64,000 nucleotides of DNA from Typha latifolia (taxonomy: Eukaryota > Streptophyta > Magnoliopsida > Poales > Typhaceae), in assembly GCA_019914945.1 (NCBI GenBank), contig JAAWWQ010000019.1:1-64000 (forward strand), written 5' to 3'. The notes beneath the pieces are model-generated. The model was not told the origin of the DNA. It worked only from the letters and a program-made list of their open reading frames with translations, and did not search any database. Below are positions 46,736 through 57,870 of the stretch, piece after piece. Each line of letters begins with the position of its first letter. Position 1 is the first letter of the stretch. A program made the position numbers and the translations under genes.

Positions 46736-47350
46736 ATGACTCCATTTGTGGCGGTGTATGGACTCACGATTTCGACATTAAGCGCTTATGATCCAGTGGC
46801 ATCTGCAGATCTGACGGAGGTGGTCTTTGCTTTGATGGATAGAGACGCCACATTGAGAAGGTTGAGTGCCCATTCTAAACCTGCTCAGAACCGCATAAAG
46901 CAAGTTTATGATCGTAGCCATAGGGAGCAGGAGTTCGACAATGGCAGTTGGGTGTTTGTGTGGGTGCAATTATAGACAAATGACCTTGTGTCCAATGCGA
47001 AACCAGAAATTAGCAGATCGCTACTTCGGTCTGTTTCGAGTGTTAGAGAGTATTAGTCCGGTTGCATATCGTTTGGAGGTTCCAGAGGGGTCGAGAGTGC
47101 ATCCTGTCTTCCATGTGTCATTACCGAGGGAGCGGAGTGGAGATCACGAGATTGTTTGATCAGTTCTGCTGGAGCCATTATAGGGGACAAAGATCGTAGA
47201 GCCAATTCGAGTACTTGCAAAGCGCTGACGACATCATGGTAGCAAATTACAAATAGATATTCTAGTTGAGTGGCTCGACAAGCCATCCGATGAGACTACA
47301 TGGGAGTTCGAGACGGACATCTTAGAGCGTTTCCCCAACTTTACACCTTG
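46736..47350 (+). pseudogene. Element G integrase C-terminus and chromodomain-like tail
   Basis: Positions 46736-46972 read MTPFVAVYGLTISTLSAYDP, LMDRDATLRRLSAHSKPAQN and RIKQVYDRSHREQEFDNGSW, the part after the integrase core, ending at a stop. The next frame (46983-47159) gives NQKLADRYFGLFRVLESISP, VAYRLEVPEGSRVHPVFHVS, the GPY/F-type module. KIVEPIRVLAKR and then ILVEWLDKPSDETTWEFETD follow to about 47350, a chromodomain-like end. The entire D,D,E core is deleted upstream. Confidence 0.8.
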
Positions 47351-47355
47351 AGGTT

Positions 47356-47368
47356 AAGGTGGGGGAAG
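47356..47368 (+). promoter_or_regulatory. Element G polypurine tract
   Basis: AAGGTGGGGGAAG lies 10 bp before the 3' LTR (TGTTATACC at 47379), the site where plus-strand DNA would start. Confidence 0.7.
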
Positions 47369-47378
47369 CGTGGTGGGC

Positions 47379-48136
47379 TGTTATACCTTGTTAGAGTCTT
47401 TTCATATTGCATTAGTTGTTTATTTTCAATAATAAAAAATTCCTGTAGGTCGCGTTCGAACGCGGAAGGGGTCGAGTCCGAACACCCTTGCGAATGCCTG
47501 CATCTGATGAACAATAACAAAGAATACAAAATGTGCGTTCGAACACAGTCGGGCATGTGGCGCGTTCGAACGTGATCGACGGCATTCTACTAGGATTAGG
47601 TTTAGTTATTGTTATTAAGGCTTGTTGGCTAGCGTCTATAAAGGTGTGGATGGCAGCCAAATTTATTATGCTATTGAATTATTGATTTCTTGTCTATATT
47701 CTCTCTATTCTCTCTACCCTAATCTCCCTCCTACCACCTCTACCGTTGGCAAGGTCTCTCCTAACCTTCTAATTTCCTTTGTCTGTCGAGTCCTCCCTCT
47801 TCTTTGGAATCTCAACCACTTCTTCCCCTTCGTCTTTATCCCTTAAACAACATCAACCATCCACCCTAATCTCCATTATCATCCATAACCCTAACTTCTA
47901 CTCTACCCGTCACCACCACCATCATCCGCAATATACCGTATTTTTGTCTTACGTGTAGTTCAAATTTGCGAAGATCATAAATAAGGAAAACGTAGATCAG
48001 GGAGTTATGGATCGATTTCACTTGATTCGTAATTTTCTGACTAAGGGAGAATATTTAGTAAATATTTTCCCTCGGTTGCGCGGATTGCTTCGTTCAATAA
48101 ATTCAGATCTTAAAGGAATTGTTCCGTGACTTATCA
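47379..48136 (+). repeat. Element G 3' LTR
   Basis: It begins TGTTATACCTTGTTAG and ends GACTTATCA at 758 bp. It carries GCGTTCGAACGC (47452-47463), GCGTTCGAAC (47535-47544), GCGTTCGAACG (47562-47572) and TATAAAG (47637-47643). GTTAG (48137-48141) follows as the duplicated target. Confidence 0.85.
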
Positions 48137-48765
48137 GTTAGCCAAGTTACTTGGGTATAAAGGCAGCAAAAATGGTGCTGCAGATGCTCTATCAAGGGAA
48201 CCAGAACCGGCTGAACTAGCAACTTGTCTGGCCCAACATTTTCCTCTCTTGGACAGAATCAGAACTGCCACCAATGAAGACTCAGAGCTCCAGAAGATCA
48301 AACTTCAAATTGAGCAAAATCAGGCTGAACTGGACCACACCATGAGGGATGGCCTGCTTCTGATCCAAGGTCACACTATGGTGCCTACAAATGCCGAACT
48401 TAGAAGAGATTTAATCAGCTACTTTCCATGACTCTCTAGCAGCCAGCCATGAATGTACAATTAGAACTATAAACGCAGCTGTAGATGGACAGAGATGAAG
48501 AATGATACAATAGCCTATGTCAAGGCTTGTGATACATGCCAACGGGTCAAAGACTGAGTCAACCAAGCCCGCTGGCTTGCTGCAGGCCCTTCCCATACCA
48601 AATCAGATCTAGGAGGACCTCTCACTTGATTTCATCAAAGACATGACAATGATTAAGAGAAAATATGTGATCATGGTTGTAGTTGATTGCCTCAGCAAGT
48701 ACACGCATTTCATTGTGCTAATTCATCCTTACACGGCTCAGATAGTGGTGGAAGCTTTTATATGC
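48137..48765 (+). pseudogene. Gypsy-2 RNase H end and integrase N-terminal part
   Basis: After the G 3' LTR the gypsy-2 frame resumes at AKLLGYKGSKNGAADALSRE (end of RNase H, lacking about 8 residues), followed by the spacer DSELQKIKLQIEQNQAELDH. A shift leads to HDSLAAS and AYVKACDTCQRVKD (HHCC region), then TKPAGLLQALPIPNQI, stop, EDLSLDFIKDM with the first catalytic Asp, YVIMVVVDCLSKYTHFIVLI and TAQIVVEAF. It stops at 48765, where the solo LTR-A begins, and continues at 54711. Confidence 0.82.
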
Positions 48766-48955
48766 TGTAATAACCCAAGGTTAAATAAAAAATAAAAAAA
48801 ATTATTCCTGCACGCATGGCACGACAGCTCGTGTCATGCAGTGGCAGCCGAGATGGGCGCCACGAGCCCCAAGCGCTGGCCCGGCCAACCTGGCCGAGCC
48901 AGCTGGCGCGGTAGGCCCCCGCCGCCGCAGCCTCCCTCCCCACCGCCTCTCTCCC

Positions 48956-48957
<2 letters not shown>

Positions 48958-48999
<42 letters not shown>

Positions 49000-49139
49000 C
49001 TCTTTCGAGCTCTCGCTGACCTTTCTCTCTTCCTCTCTCTCTCAAACACTCTCTCTCTTTACCCACTGTCGCCGCCACCTCCCCTAGCTCCGGTGAGCCT
49101 CCCACCCTCTCTCTCTCTCCCTCCCTCTCTCCCTCTCTC

Positions 49140-49205
<66 letters not shown>
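48958..49205. repeat. (CT)n microsatellite cluster in the outer LTR-A
   Basis: Two main CT runs at about 48958-48994 and 49142-49205, with imperfect CT/CCT sequence between. Long open frames across it on both strands (Arg/Glu- or Ser/Leu-rich) are caused by the simple repeat. Confidence 0.9.
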
Positions 49206-49212
<7 letters not shown>

Positions 49213-49416
49213 TTTTCTCCTTGTCGGCTTCCTCTCGGAACCGCCGGAGGATTGAGCCGTCGGCGAGAGGTCGGCCGCTGATTAGCCACCAGCGGCCGCA
49301 CCCCTCCCCCATGGCCCAACCCTCTTTTTTTTCTTCTTCTTCTTCTCTTCCTTCTTCCTCTCCTCCTCCTCCTTCTTTCCTCCTCTCCTCTGTCTGCACC
49401 CTGCAAGTGGCGCTGG

Positions 49417-49611
49417 TGTAACAACCCAATCCCAAAAAAAAAAAAAAAAAATTAATTAATTAATTTTTTTGCATTGGCACGACGTGGCCGGCCACAGTGT
49501 GACCGGCCTCGTGCCCATGCAGTGGGGCTGCGTGGGAGAGGTGCCACGCACCCCCCCTCGCGTCGCCGCAGCTACTGCCAACCTCCCACCGCCTTCCCTC
49601 TCTCTCTTTAA

Positions 49612-49650
<39 letters not shown>

Positions 49651-52396
49651 GGAGGCCGGACTATCGCCGCCGCCGCCACCTCCACGAGCGCCGGTGAGCT
49701 CTTTCTCCTCCTCTCTCTTCTTCTCTCTTCTTCTCTCTCTCTCTCACTATCTCCCTCCCTCTCTCTCTCTCTCTCTCTCTCTTTTCTTACCTTGGGCTCG
49801 GGCCCGTCGGAGCCGAGCCGCCGGCGAGAGGCCGGCAGCTGGCTGGCCACCAGCTGCCGGTGCCCTCCCCGCCGGCCCGGGTCCGCACCTCCCTCCTCCT
49901 TCTTCCCTTCTTCTCTTTTCTTCTCTTCTCTTCTCTTCTTCTTCTTCTTCCTTTCTTTCTTCTCCTTCTTTCTTCTTCTTCATCTTCCTCAGCTTCTTTC
50001 TTTCCTTCTGCAATAGTGCTGGGCTCGGCCCAGCACTGTAGCAGGCAGTGCCGAGCCCAGCACTGTGACAAGGGATTGCTCCCTTTTTAATTTGTTTATA
50101 TTAATCATATGATTTAGTTTCTAAAATATAGGTAAATCAGTTATCTAGATGATTGATTATTTTGATAATTTATACTCACTAACATAAGTATTAGCTAAGT
50201 ATTATTAGTATAATAATTTATTAATTATAGTTATAAGTACTTGCATATGATTATATATAGTTTTGCCACTGTTTATTAGATTAATACATGTAATCATATT
50301 GATAATAATCTTATATTTTATATAGTTAGTTCTATTAAAAATAATTAAATTTTATAAGTTTCTATTAACGTTTATGTATGCTTATACATGCATATATTTA
50401 ATACATTTGAGTATTCAATGTGTTTCTAGCACCTTATTATTATTATATATTATTTTATATGCAATAAAATGCTGAGCTCAGATAATTACTTTTGTATTTA
50501 TGAATAATGATTAATATATGTATGATTAGTAACTAGTTAAGTAAAATTAATAATTGCCAAATAATTGAATAAGGTTATCATAATTATATATATATAATGT
50601 ATATCAATTTATTTAATAAAATCAAATAATTTATTATATTTTACACCAATGAATTCTAAATGGGATAAACGGCTGACATCATATCATTTAAATATTTTCA
50701 GACCCCGAACCCCTTATTTGAGACCCCGTGGATCTTGACAATGAGTTGATGTTTGACTGACGGACGTGAGAGATGCGTGGTTCGTGACTTCTTATCAGAC
50801 TATGAGTAGTCTTATCACTTAGACGCCTATCTCAAATTAAGTTACATTATATATTTGTGTATATGCATGTTTTGGCCTTCAGCATGATTATATGATTTTA
50901 TCTATAGATGATTATAGTCGAGCATATTTTATCATGCATTCGATTACGCTGATTTGGAATAAGAGTACAATGGTGATATATATAGAGATAATCAGAGATG
51001 ATTCTACTGTTATGATTGTTTACCGAGTTGATCTGTAGCATGAGTATGCATGTAATAGATTAGCATGAGTATGCATGTGTTGACGATACAGTTGGAGACT
51101 ACATTGCATCATTTTCTCTTGATTCCTATTCCACCTAAATTCCTGTTATGCATTGACTTGTTATTGTACTGGATATATGCATATGATTTGTCATTTAGAA
51201 AAAAAGCATGAAATGTGATTGATAGGATAGTTGATAGAAAGCGTGAGGATACCCGAGTGGACGCGAGGGTTAGGACGCGCTTGGTGGATGATTGATCGCT
51301 CGACACGGTCGCGATCCTGTTGGCCTTACGTCTGAGGTCGTTAGTCTGTGTGCGCAGCAGACATTCGGACACATGCTGTTCGCCAGGGCATATGTGGCGA
51401 GTTATCCTCACGAGGTTTCTATCAACTGTGTGTGCCGGTCTGGATGGATGTTGATACCCTAGCAGGTGGCGGGGTATGATTATATTTGAGATACTCCTAG
51501 CGGATGGCAGAGTATGCTCTGAGCCTTCGGGCATGATGTTGAGACCGGGTACCGGGTATTGACTGTGCACAGTGGTCTAGTATGATGATATTATACCGAG
51601 ATGTCGGTGATGATCGTGATGTTGAGAAATGCATATGATTTCATTTTTATCTGACATACCTGATTATTAAGTGGTCAATATATATCATATATGGTTGCAT
51701 TTGATATCATCGCATGGTCATGGTCGGCATGCATCATATATCATATTTGATAGAGAGTTATGATGATCATATGACATGGAGATTTATTTATTCATTGTCG
51801 AGGATTGTATATTTTTATCAATATGACATATTATCTACCTTTCAATTATGTATTATTGAGGATGCATTCATATACTCATTCATGACATGATGTTGCTTTC
51901 TAATTCATATTATCCAGTACATGATATATTTGGCGATGATGAGGTGAGCTATAGATGCGAGATGGTATAGATGATGGTTTATATAGAAATTGAGTTGTAC
52001 CAGTATTTGATATTTGTACTCTTTTGTATTAGACGATGATTTGTATAATACAGGTCGAATCATAGTGTACTCTTGTATCAGTTGTTTAATGGTATCCTGA
52101 TGGTTTGTTGTGGCCTATGTGGGCCATGCTAGATTGTGTTGCAGTCTAGTGTATATTATTGCGGACTTTGATATACATATGTTAACAGGTTTATTTGGTT
52201 AAGAGTATGATTTATTTGGCGATGGATTATGTGATCATGGATAGGTTAGCAGGATATTTTTTTGATGATGTCATGATTATATGTGCACAGGAGAGTATCT
52301 GTGCGTGACGGGCCTCGCCCGACTTGTCGCGTGCGCCGTGCGTGCCGTGTGGGCGCGTGGGCGTGCACATGCCGTGCCGGGCGGGGGGGCGTTACA
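49417..52396 (+). mobile_element. Inner solo LTR-A nested in the outer one
   Basis: It starts TGTAACAACCC (49417) and ends GGGGCGTTACA (52396), 2980 bp. GCTGG lies directly outside both ends (49412-49416 and 52397-52401). The interior matches the outer copy along most of its length: 50690-51930 against 52935-54190, and the CAGCACTG-type palindromic words at 50018-50070 against 52399-52455. Its 3' end is the form also seen at 189-873 and 34330. It is non-coding. Confidence 0.9.
49612..49650. repeat. (CT)n microsatellite in the inner LTR-A
   Basis: A CT run of about 38 bp. A second run lies at about 49755-49784 and polypyrimidine sequence continues to 50010. The positions correspond to the CT runs of the outer copy, but lengths differ. 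Confidence 0.85.
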
Positions 52397-52506
52397 GCTG
52401 GGCTCGGCCCAGCGCCCTTGCAGCGCCTGTGCATGGTGCTGGGCTGAGCCCAGCACTAAATGCAATTCTATTTTCTATTTTTTTTGTTGTTTTCTCTCTC
52501 TTCTCT

Positions 52507-52509
<3 letters not shown>

Positions 52510-52544
<35 letters not shown>
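52510..52544. repeat. (TA)n microsatellite
   Basis: About 17 TA dinucleotides in the outer LTR-A, just after the inner insertion; absent at the matching place in the inner copy (about 50085). Confidence 0.9.
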
Positions 52545-52549
<5 letters not shown>

Positions 52550-54710
52550 ATTAGGTTAGCTTAGTTAATTTAATGTAATTAAGTTATACAAATTAAATAT
52601 AATTATATCATAGCTAGTATATAGTTCTAATTATACTATGTTTAGCAAAATGCCTGCAGTATAAATTACTATTTTAATCCTAAGGAATTTTAGGGTTATG
52701 TACGTATATTTTTACGTAATTAATTGCAGTAACTTAATTCTTATTTTCTTAATTATCAAAGAGAATAATAGATAGATAAAATATATTCTAAATACACAAA
52801 TAAATAATATAATTATGATTGATAAATAACAAAAACAAATATTTGAAGAGTACATAATTACAATAAGAAACTATTCTTTTGTCTGGTTAATTTTAAATTA
52901 ATAGAAAGACCGACATATTTGCTATAAATAATTTCAGATCCCGACCCCCCCTGTTCTAGATTCCGTGGACTTAGCTATCGAGGCGTGATCGATATCGTAA
53001 TAGCGTGAACGAGTGGTGGTTTGGTATTTGCAGTGGTGTGAGTAGTCTTATCCCCTTAGACGCCTTTCTCAAATTAGATTGCATTATATATTTGTGTATA
53101 TGCATGTTTTGGCCTCTAGCATGATTATATGATTTTATCTAGAGATGATTATAGTCGAGCATATGTTATCATCCATTCGATTACGCTGATTTGGAATAAG
53201 AGTACATTGGTGATATATATATAGAGATAATCAGAGATGATTCTACTGTTATGATTGTTTACCGAGTTGATCTGTAGCATGAGTATGCATGTAATAGATT
53301 AGCATGAGTATGCATGTGTTGACGATACAGTTGGAGACTACATTGCATCATTTTCTCTTGATTCCTATTCCACATAAATTCCTGTTATGCATTGACTTGT
53401 TATCGTACTGGATATATGCATATGATTTGTCATTTAGAAGGAAAGCATGAAATATGATTGATAGGATAGTTGATAGAAAGCGTGAGGATACCCGAGTGGG
53501 CGTGAGGATACTCGAGTGGGCGCGAGGGTTAGGACGCGTTTGGTGGATGATTGATCGCTTGACATGGTCGCGATCCTATTGGCCTTACGTCTGAGGTCGT
53601 TAGTCTGTGTGCGCAGCAGACATTCGGACACATGCCGTTCGCCAGGGCATATGTGGCGAGTTATCCTCACGAGGTTTCTATCAACTATGTGTGTGCCCAG
53701 TCTGGATGAATGTTGATACCCTAGCAGGTGGCGGGGTATGATTATATTTGAGATACTCCTTGCGGATGGCAGAGTATGCTCTGAGCCTTCGGGCATGATG
53801 TTGAGACCGGGTAGAGTATTGACTGTGCACAGTGGTCTAGTATGACGATATTATACCGAGATGTCGGTAATGATCGTGATGTTAAGAAATGCATATGACT
53901 TCATTATTATCTAACATACCTGATTATTGAGTGGTCAATATACATCATATATAATTTTATCTGATATCATAGCATTGTCAGGGTCGGCATGCATCGTGTG
54001 TCATACTTGAGAGAGAGTTATGATGACCATATGACGTGGTGATCTGTTTATTCATTGTCGAGGATTATGTATTTTTATCATTTATGACATGACATGTTAT
54101 CTATATTTCATTTATGTAGTATTGAGGACACATTCATTTACTCATTCATGACATGATATTCTTTCTGATTCATATTATCCAGTACTTGATTTACTCTCTG
54201 CTTAGCATCACTGATTCGGGGTAAGGTCTATTCACTGAGCATTTAGCTCATGACTCTCTTGTTTTCTACTTTCCAAAAACCCAGGTGATTGAGAAGAACA
54301 GGATACTCCCTTAGAGGTCTTGCTGGTGCGTGAGGAGTAGGGTGTGGTTAGTGTTGTATGTCGGTTGAGTTATCTTATCTGATGTAATAGTGGTTAGTGT
54401 GGTTATCCTTGTCTTATACCTTAGCAGGTGACTTTGTACTTGTATAATTATGTATATAACTCTGTTGTGTATATGTAATTGTGAAGAGCTCTTGATGATG
54501 TGTTGTGGCCTGTGTGGGGCCCAAGTAAGCTTATCTGTATGCTGTTGACAGTTAGACTTGGGTTATTCTTAGTTTAGATATTGTGGAGAAAATTATGATG
54601 TTACTACGTGTTTATTTGATTGTCAGTAACGAACCGATTGGTCAGGTGCTATGCACGTGTCGTGTGGGCTCGTGCTACGCACGTGTTCAGAGTGTGGGTG
54701 TCACATATGC

Positions 54711-54942
54711 GAAGTGGTTTATCTCCATAGGGTTGCACGCTCTATTGTGTCCGACCGAGATCCTATCTTCACCAGCAAATTCTGGATTGAAATGGCACAT
54801 CTCCAAAGGACAGAGTTGAAGATGAACTCCGCCTACCATCCTCAAACTGATGGGCAAACTGAAAGAGTTAATCGTTGCTTGGAGCAATATCTACGTTGCT
54901 ACATTGGCGAGCAACCACAAGGTGAATGGAAGCGTGCTGGAG
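54711..54942 (+). pseudogene. Gypsy-2 integrase core, continued
   Basis: The frame continues from 48765 with VVYLHRVARSIVSDRDPIFT (second catalytic Asp), SKFWIEMAHLQRTELKMNSA and YHPQTDGQTERVNRCLEQYL (catalytic Glu), then GEQPQGEWKRA. It is cut at 54942 by the LTR of element E. This is the third insertion into gypsy-2 pol in the window. Confidence 0.85.
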
Positions 54943-56414
54943 TGTTATAACCCAAGCCCAAACTGATCTAGCCTAGCCAAGCAAAATCAATTGATCTACT
55001 ATTATACTCACACACTAACCATCTTAAATTTTCTTATTTCCTTTAAGTTGTTCAATTAAGACCTTATGGTCTGTTGCATTTGCTTATTAGACCAAGTTGA
55101 TCTAAGTTTGCTTATTAGCATTAGTCAGGCCAGATGAGGATAAAATAGCCTAATTCGGATATGGCCTGTAAATTGTGGTGTGGAGCTCTTTTGCTCATTA
55201 TGAAATGAATCAGTTAGTCATAATCTAAAATAGCCTCCTCCAACACCTCCGAAATTTCCTCCTACACCTCCATTGCAACCCTCCACCACTTCCCCACCAA
55301 GTCCTGGCCACGCTATCTTGACACCAAATGAGAGAATTACCACACCTTTCTACGAAGCATATGCAACTCCTTGGAATCTAGATCTACTTTTCCAGAAATT
55401 GGGCCGCTACAATCTTCTAAACATAGCCAAGCTAGTAATCCTACCACTTTGACGCAGCACGCATAGTGGAGGCAATCCAGGTAAGATCATTGTCCATACC
55501 AAATTTAAGGGTTATGGACTGATCACATTACCAAATTGGGCAATATTATGATATGATTTAGCCTTGAGGGCAAGCCCAACCACATTCAGTTTGGTGCTTA
55601 GGGAACGGTCAGGGGCATTTACATATTTTCTCCTGGCTAGTTATATGTTTATATTTATTCTTGCATTTGCTTTTTAGTTGCTTCTACTTTTAGACACTAT
55701 GTTTGGTGTATTTACTTTCTAGTCTTTTGCTTATGCATATTACTAATGGTTTATGTGGATGAGTTGTGGCTTAGGCAGATTAGTCGAATTCGAGCCTGCT
55801 CGGTTCGGCTAAAAAAGTCAAGTTAGAGAGCCACGTATAACTATTATGATGTGGACCAAAGTTGGGGGGCTTTGGATTATAGAAATCCTTAGTTGACTGT
55901 TGTGAGCCGGCCCCGAGCTGGTTGGTCCAGTCGAGTCGAGTTGAACGGGTTAGTCTAGCTAGTTGAGTTGAGTCTAGGGTTACTTGGACAGCAAGTAACC
56001 TAGCATGGGGTAGCCACAAGAAAGATGGTGTGGTGAGCACCCTAAGAAGGAAGGAGAATTACCCTAACTTTCCCTTTCCTTTCACTCTCTCCTCCTCTCT
56101 CTCTCCCTCTCTCTCTTTCTCAACTGGCAGGACTCCTAACGAGGCCACCAGCTGAACCTGTCAACCCCAACCCAAGTTAACCCAACACTTCAGCTCACCT
56201 TGCCTTGGTAACCGCACCGCCATCTTCCTCAGCTCATATCACCATCACCTCCATCTCCCTCACGCTCAGCAACCACCTACCTAACTCAGCCAAGCCCCTT
56301 CCTTCACCTCCCCCTCACAACTCGATGGCTAACGGCCACCGATCCAAGCTCAACCGACAGTTAGATCGCCCAGCTCATCATCGACCTTATCCCATCCCAT
56401 TGTCAACCCCAACA
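54943..56414 (+). repeat. Element E 5' LTR
   Basis: It begins TGTTATAACCCAAGCCC and ends CCCCAACA, directly before a good primer-binding site. At 1472 bp it has an A/T-rich first half and a C/T-rich end (CCTCTCTCTCTCCCTCTC near 56090). The left flank TGGAG (54938-54942) would be the duplication, but the other end lies outside the window or is lost. No coding content. Confidence 0.75.
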
Positions 56415-56415
56415 G

Positions 56416-56428
56416 TGGTATCAGGGCC
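56416..56428 (+). promoter_or_regulatory. Element E primer-binding site
   Basis: TGGTATCAGGGCC, one mismatch from TGGTATCAGAGCC, one base after the LTR end. Fits initiator-Met tRNA priming. Confidence 0.85.
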
Positions 56429-56443
56429 ACTCCCTTCTCGGTC

Positions 56444-57760
56444 ATGACCACCACCACACGGGCGACGGCGAGTAGGAGAGCAGCTGCCGAGGCACAGGCG
56501 GACGGGGAGCATCAAAATACCACCATCGCAGCTGCGACCATGGATGTTGAAGCTTTCTCAACTGCGCTGAGCACACCGCTGACAGGAGAGGCACTGCTAA
56601 CTAAATTGCTAGAAGGCTTTCATGTTCGACAGGCAGACGCAAGACCATTGCTAACCACCTAAACAGCTACTACTGCCTTCGGCAGCAACGGCTTGGGGTG
56701 TTCCCCCATCCAAACCCCCCCCCTTCCTCTGCCACCAAGAGCGAAAATCCAACACTTTGGCAGTCACAAGTTGGAGGAGGGCGAGTCCAACAGTGGAGCA
56801 GGCCAACCACCAAATCGATTGCGTCCCTTGTTCAGTCCGGAAGGGTTCTCGCCTAAGCCAACATCCTCCACCTGGGCTGCGGCCAGCTATAATGCGCCGT
56901 TGCTGCCGCGTCCTATAGGCGCACGATTGTTCGGTGGTGCAGTACTAACCACGGGTCCAACTCGAGCATTGGCGGCTACTTACCGACGGGCCCCTTCTGC
57001 AAACCACCATTCCTTGGGCGGCCACTGTAAGGCCAAGGGGCCTTCCACCCCATCAGCCCGACCGGAGGGACCCTCCCCAGATCCTTCATCCCCCTATGAT
57101 TAGACCAAAGATGAGGTATGACCCCAACCGTGATAATGGTATCTGCGGACGCACCACATGGCTCGATTTTCCAAAATTCCGAAGTAACCAATTGGATTGG
57201 ATTTTTCGAGCTAAGTAGTTTTTTGGGTACCAGGGCACTGTGGAAGACGTCAAGGTGTTGTTGGCAAGCTTTCACTTGGAGGGGCGGCCCTACATTGGTA
57301 CCAGTCGGTGAGCACCCACCAACTATGCGAGACATGGACCAAGTTCATAGAGGGGCTCTCAAGTCGATTTGGCACCTCCGACTTCGAGGACTATCATGCC
57401 ACACTCTCCAAATTGGTTCACCGGACATCCATAGCCTCTTACCAAGAGGAGTTTGAGCATGTGAGTAGCCGGTGCCAACCCCTTTGGCTGTAATAGTTGT
57501 TGATCAGCACATTCATCTCTATCCTGCGCAAGGAGATCAAGGTTGATGTCCTCTCCCAATGACCTTAGACCTTGAGCAAGGGCTTTGAGGATGCCACAGA
57601 GATGGAGCAAAAAATTCAACCCTAGGGAGTGCCCTGAGGACCTCATGGGGCAGGCAGGATAGTCAATTCACATCACGTGTACCAGATGGGGGTGGAGGGC
57701 CGGTAGTTGCTTCGAGGGCTAATCATTCCCCCTTTGGTGTGAGGAGGGCGCGCCCAAGCT
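56444..57760 (+). pseudogene. Element E gag, copy 2 (with its native start)
   Basis: ATG at 56444 lies 15 bp after the PBS. The first frame reads MTTTTRATASRRAAAEAQAD through an alanine/threonine-rich stretch and LLTKLLEGFHVRQADARPLL to a stop (56660-56662). After ACGGCTTGGGGTG it follows the same sequence as copies 1 and 3: a proline-rich part, TRLDFPKF-like, TWTKFIEGLSSRFGTSDFED, HVSSRCQPLWL, TAATAG, LLISTFISILRKEIKVDVLS. The upstream part shows where the gag of copies 1 and 3 has been replaced by RT-array sequence. Multiple shared stops make it a pseudogene. Confidence 0.78.
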
Positions 57761-57870
57761 GACCTAGTCCACCCCGGGGCGGGCTCAATGGGCTTGGGTC
57801 GGTTCAGCCAGCTTGAGGGCGGGGCGCGCCGGGCTGGCCCAACCTAGCCTGTGGCAGGCAAAATAGACCC
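57761..57870. repeat. LTR-D fragment
   Basis: Short G/C-rich piece matching 30757-30890 and 59780-59900, cut at GACCCAGCCCAAG where RT-array sequence begins. Confidence 0.6.

Larger units (their letters stand above)
15530..48136 (+). mobile_element. Element G: 32.6-kb Ty3-gypsy carrying an internal RT tandem array
   Basis: TG...CA LTRs at 15530-16599 and 47379-48136 enclose PBS, gag, a degenerate protease/linker, a very long repeated RT region, RNase H, an integrase C-terminus with chromodomain-like tail and a PPT. The flanks are the two halves of gypsy-2 RNase H, whose frame resumes exactly when the element and one 5-bp duplication (CTTAG/GTTAG, one mismatch) are taken away. Normal gypsies are about 5-13 kb. 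The excess here is the RT array (about 21 kb) plus a 6.4-kb chimeric block. All proteins are broken. The integrase core is deleted at about 46690. Confidence 0.85.
48766..54705 (+). mobile_element. Outer solo LTR-A in gypsy-2 integrase
   Basis: It starts TGTAATAACCC (48766) and ends GGGTGTCACA (54705). TATGC lies directly outside both ends (48761-48765 and 54706-54710). Removing the unit and one TATGC restores the integrase frame between EAF and VVYLH. Without the inner LTR and its duplicated GCTGG it is about 2955 bp. No internal gag or pol is present, so it is a solo LTR left by LTR-LTR recombination or an LTR-only derivative. Its last 450 bp (54260-54705) differ from the inner copy and mark a second subfamily. 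Confidence 0.88.

Noticed and set aside
48834..50071. Several long Arg/Glu- or Ser/Leu/Phe-rich open frames
   Set aside because: They follow (CT)n and polypyrimidine tracts in the solo LTRs; all frames stay open there on both strands.
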